From: Carallia brachiata
Taxonomy: Eukaryota > Streptophyta > Magnoliopsida > Malpighiales > Rhizophoraceae
Reading direction: 5' to 3'
DNA: 64,000 nt
Assembly: GCA_021464245.1 (NCBI GenBank)
Contig: JADCRB010000046.1
Span: 4,598,220-4,662,219 of the forward strand
In this document: one piece after another, positions 61,917 through 64,000 of the stretch
How the letters are laid out: each line of letters opens with the position of its first letter
How positions within the stretch are numbered: the stretch's first letter is position 1
The notes under the pieces: generated by a model
Told to the model about the DNA's origin: nothing
The model's database searches: none
The model's input: the letters and a program-made list of their open reading frames with translations, nothing else
Translations under genes and position numbers: made by a program

Positions 61917-62560
61917 TTGTTGAGTATTTATCGCGTGCCCAAAATTTCGTCCCGAAAAAAAAAAAAAATTTCTCGAATCAAAATGGTTCTTGGCCTGGCT
62001 ACTCGGCTCTCGTACCCAAACTACGACTTACCCAACGGACAACGGTCGACTGCATCCCAATTTGCCTCTAGGGAGAGACTCAATTTGCTTTCCTCCCAAT
62101 TTGCTTTGTTTCCCCTCTGTGTCTCTCTTCTTCTTAGGCCTCTTTCTCTCTCTTTTTTAGGCCTCTATCTATCTCTATCTCCTTTTCTTGCATTGCGTTG
62201 ATTGCAGGTAATGTCTCTGCAAAGAACGAAGTCAGTGAATCTGTTTTTGATTCGGGATATACTTCTGTTACTCATTCTTGTTTTCTTCTAGTTGTTGAGG
62301 GGAATTCTTTGCTCTTCTTTACTTTCTTAGATTGATTTTTTTAAATTTCTTTGATTCTTGAAATTTTTGAAGAATTGGGGCGGTCATTGATGTTCTAAAT
62401 TTCTTTGATTTTTGAAAGGCTCGATTTTTAATTTTTTTTGGTGTCTTTGTTATACTTCTTATGGCCACCACCACAACCGAGCCAGAACCCTCTTCAACCG
62501 TCGCTGCCACTTGGGCGGCAGCAACAAGGCATCGCATAGGTTCTTGCTTCAAACCTTAAT
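61917..62560 (+). repeat. Inverted duplication, right copy (promoter, 5' UTR intron, first exon)
   Basis: Reverse-complement counterpart of 55441-56200. It shows a CT-rich 5' UTR and GCGTTGATTGCAG acceptor (about 62196-62208), then ATG at 62461 opening MATTTTEPEPSSTVAATWAA to a GTTCTT donor at about 62540. The 3' part of the gene is not visible, so it is a promoter-first-exon fragment. The family is not recognised. Confidence 0.55.
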
Positions 62561-64000
62561 GGCTTTGCTGTTAAACTTATCGTTGTTTTTCATTTTGTCC
62601 AGAAAGAAAGAAATTAAATCTTGCTGATTGTATGACTCTACCGCCATATGTGCTTTTAGATGTTATGAAATGTGAATTTCTTTTTTTTTTTTTTTTTTTT
62701 TACCCATTGCATACTGTTTCTTACATTACTGAGACCATTCCAATTATTCAACAAAATTTTGAAATTGGCAGATCAAAGAAAATATTAATTAGGTAAAATA
62801 GCACAACATCCTTGATGATTTATTCTTGTTTTCTAACTAAATTTGACTACTTAAAAAATTGAATTTATATATCTCTTAAATTTGTGTTTTTATATTAGTC
62901 GTACACTTAATGGACAAAAAATAAATGAAAGGTCCGTCCCATAAAAATAAACCATCCATTGGCGGAGCCTACTCTTTTTAAAGTGTCCATTCTCATTCGC
63001 TCAGTTCATTACATTTTGCAATTCTCTGTTAAACCACTGATAAACCACTGATAAAAGGAAGGCAAAGAGCTAAACAACAGGATTCATTACTTTAGTCACA
63101 ACTGCCAAATTGTTCTATGCCTAGATCCGCACTAATAGTTGCAAATCTAAACACATATACAAAGACAAATATGATGCTTAGGTATAGCTTGCTGTAGTTG
63201 CTATACTCTCACATCTATAATATGTTTGAAGTCATAGATTTGGCCAGAATAGAAAATTTCTTAGCCGTTAGCCTGCATTAAAGGACATAAATATAACAAT
63301 GTGAGAAATTTGCCACAATCGTGGGGATGCTTCGAGCTTTTCTCGTATAATAATGAAATGACATTGTCATTTAAAATAATTTAAGAAATGGTGCAGCTGG
63401 AGTGCCTAAGAAATTTTTTTTGACATAAGAAATGCTTTTAGCCATTTATCCTCATGCAGCAGAACTTGGTCTCTTTGGCTCTAGGATAAGAAAAGTTGAA
63501 TTGCCCATTAATGCTTGGCAACCTCTACTTTTTTCAAAAGATCAGTACTTTTGCCCCCTGTAGCTCTTGTCTACAAAACATGCGTTTAATTCTTTCTGTA
63601 CCCCTTCTTTCAAATTTCTTGGAAGGCTTGGAAGATAAATTAAAAAATTACATTTTACTAAATTTTTTTCTTCTTATATTTCAAAGGTTTTGCTTTCATT
63701 TTTCTTATTTTCATATTTTCTAAATTTATTCCTATAAGTTTTTTATTCCAAATCTTGTCAACACTCTTTTTAAAAGTAAATTGTTGACTTAAGTTTTGAA
63801 GTATAAGAGTAAAGAAACCAATCATGCTTTTTTTTTTTTCATACTTTTCTCTTTGAAAAATCAGTCATGATTGCACAAATAAAAATAAAGTGTTTGGAAA
63901 TTTTACCTCAGATACTTAGGACATCATCGAGATTTAACTCCGTCAACTGTACCACAAAAAAATAAATATAAAAATTAACCATCTACAACAATCAAGTTTA
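62561..64000. other. AT-rich spacer at the right edge
   Basis: No gene seen. Long T-run at about 62682-62701. A phrase AAACCACTGAT is repeated twice at about 63033-63052. Nothing recognisable to the edge. Confidence 0.5.

Noticed and set aside
62319..62552. Minus-strand 77-codon Val-rich frame, and its plus-strand twin at 55585-55851
   Set aside because: They are antisense reads of the MATTTTEP-type first exon in the inverted duplication; the sense strand has the start codon and splice signals.

Overview
This is plant nuclear DNA. It is AT-rich, has intron-split genes with GT/AG borders, and is dense in retrotransposon debris, simple repeats and decayed genes. The two intact genes encode proteins of flowering-plant type (acyl-protein thioesterase and PRMT10), and the style fits a eudicot. 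I cannot name the species from the sequence alone.

Layout. 1-3856 is the 3' part of a dead chromodomain-type Ty3/gypsy element (protease, RT, RNase H, integrase, chromodomain, 3' LTR). It directly abuts a LINE-type RNase H tail with poly(A) (3857-4201). 6061-6280 holds a second RNase H-like scrap. 7549-8625 is a frameshifted coiled-coil gene of FRIGIDA-like type. 9574-10150 is a decayed exon with an EAR-like motif, followed by the end of an LTR element whose LTR (11037-11912) carries four 41-bp tandem repeats. A MITE-like element lies at 12205-12733.

The conserved genic core is on the minus strand. A nine-exon acyl-protein thioesterase (254 aa, CDS 16833 to 13747) and a seven-exon PRMT10 arginine methyltransferase (382 aa, CDS 22592 to 20101) can both be assembled exon by exon with every splice phase agreeing. 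Between them (18309-19670) are exon-like pieces of an unidentified gene that may encode a tail-anchored protein.

29590-32600 holds exon-like pieces of an unidentified, probably broken gene. 34300-45060 is a large intron-containing pseudogene of a CENP-E-like kinesin (KIN-7O type).

From about 23500 to 28400, and again from 49200 to 61500, the window contains repeated copies of one mosaic unit: a spacer, short exons A and B, and then either an oligopeptide-transporter (OPT) fragment or an unidentified exon C with a tail exon and a truncated F-box exon. The last unit is bracketed by an inverted duplication (55.5-56.2 kb and 61.9-62.6 kb) of a promoter and first exon. The rest is AT-rich spacer.

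The two intact genes are ordinary housekeeping functions (protein depalmitoylation and histone/protein arginine methylation) and show no pathway link. I found no new defence or biosynthetic system. The most unusual structure is the mosaic duplication array with its flanking inverted duplication.
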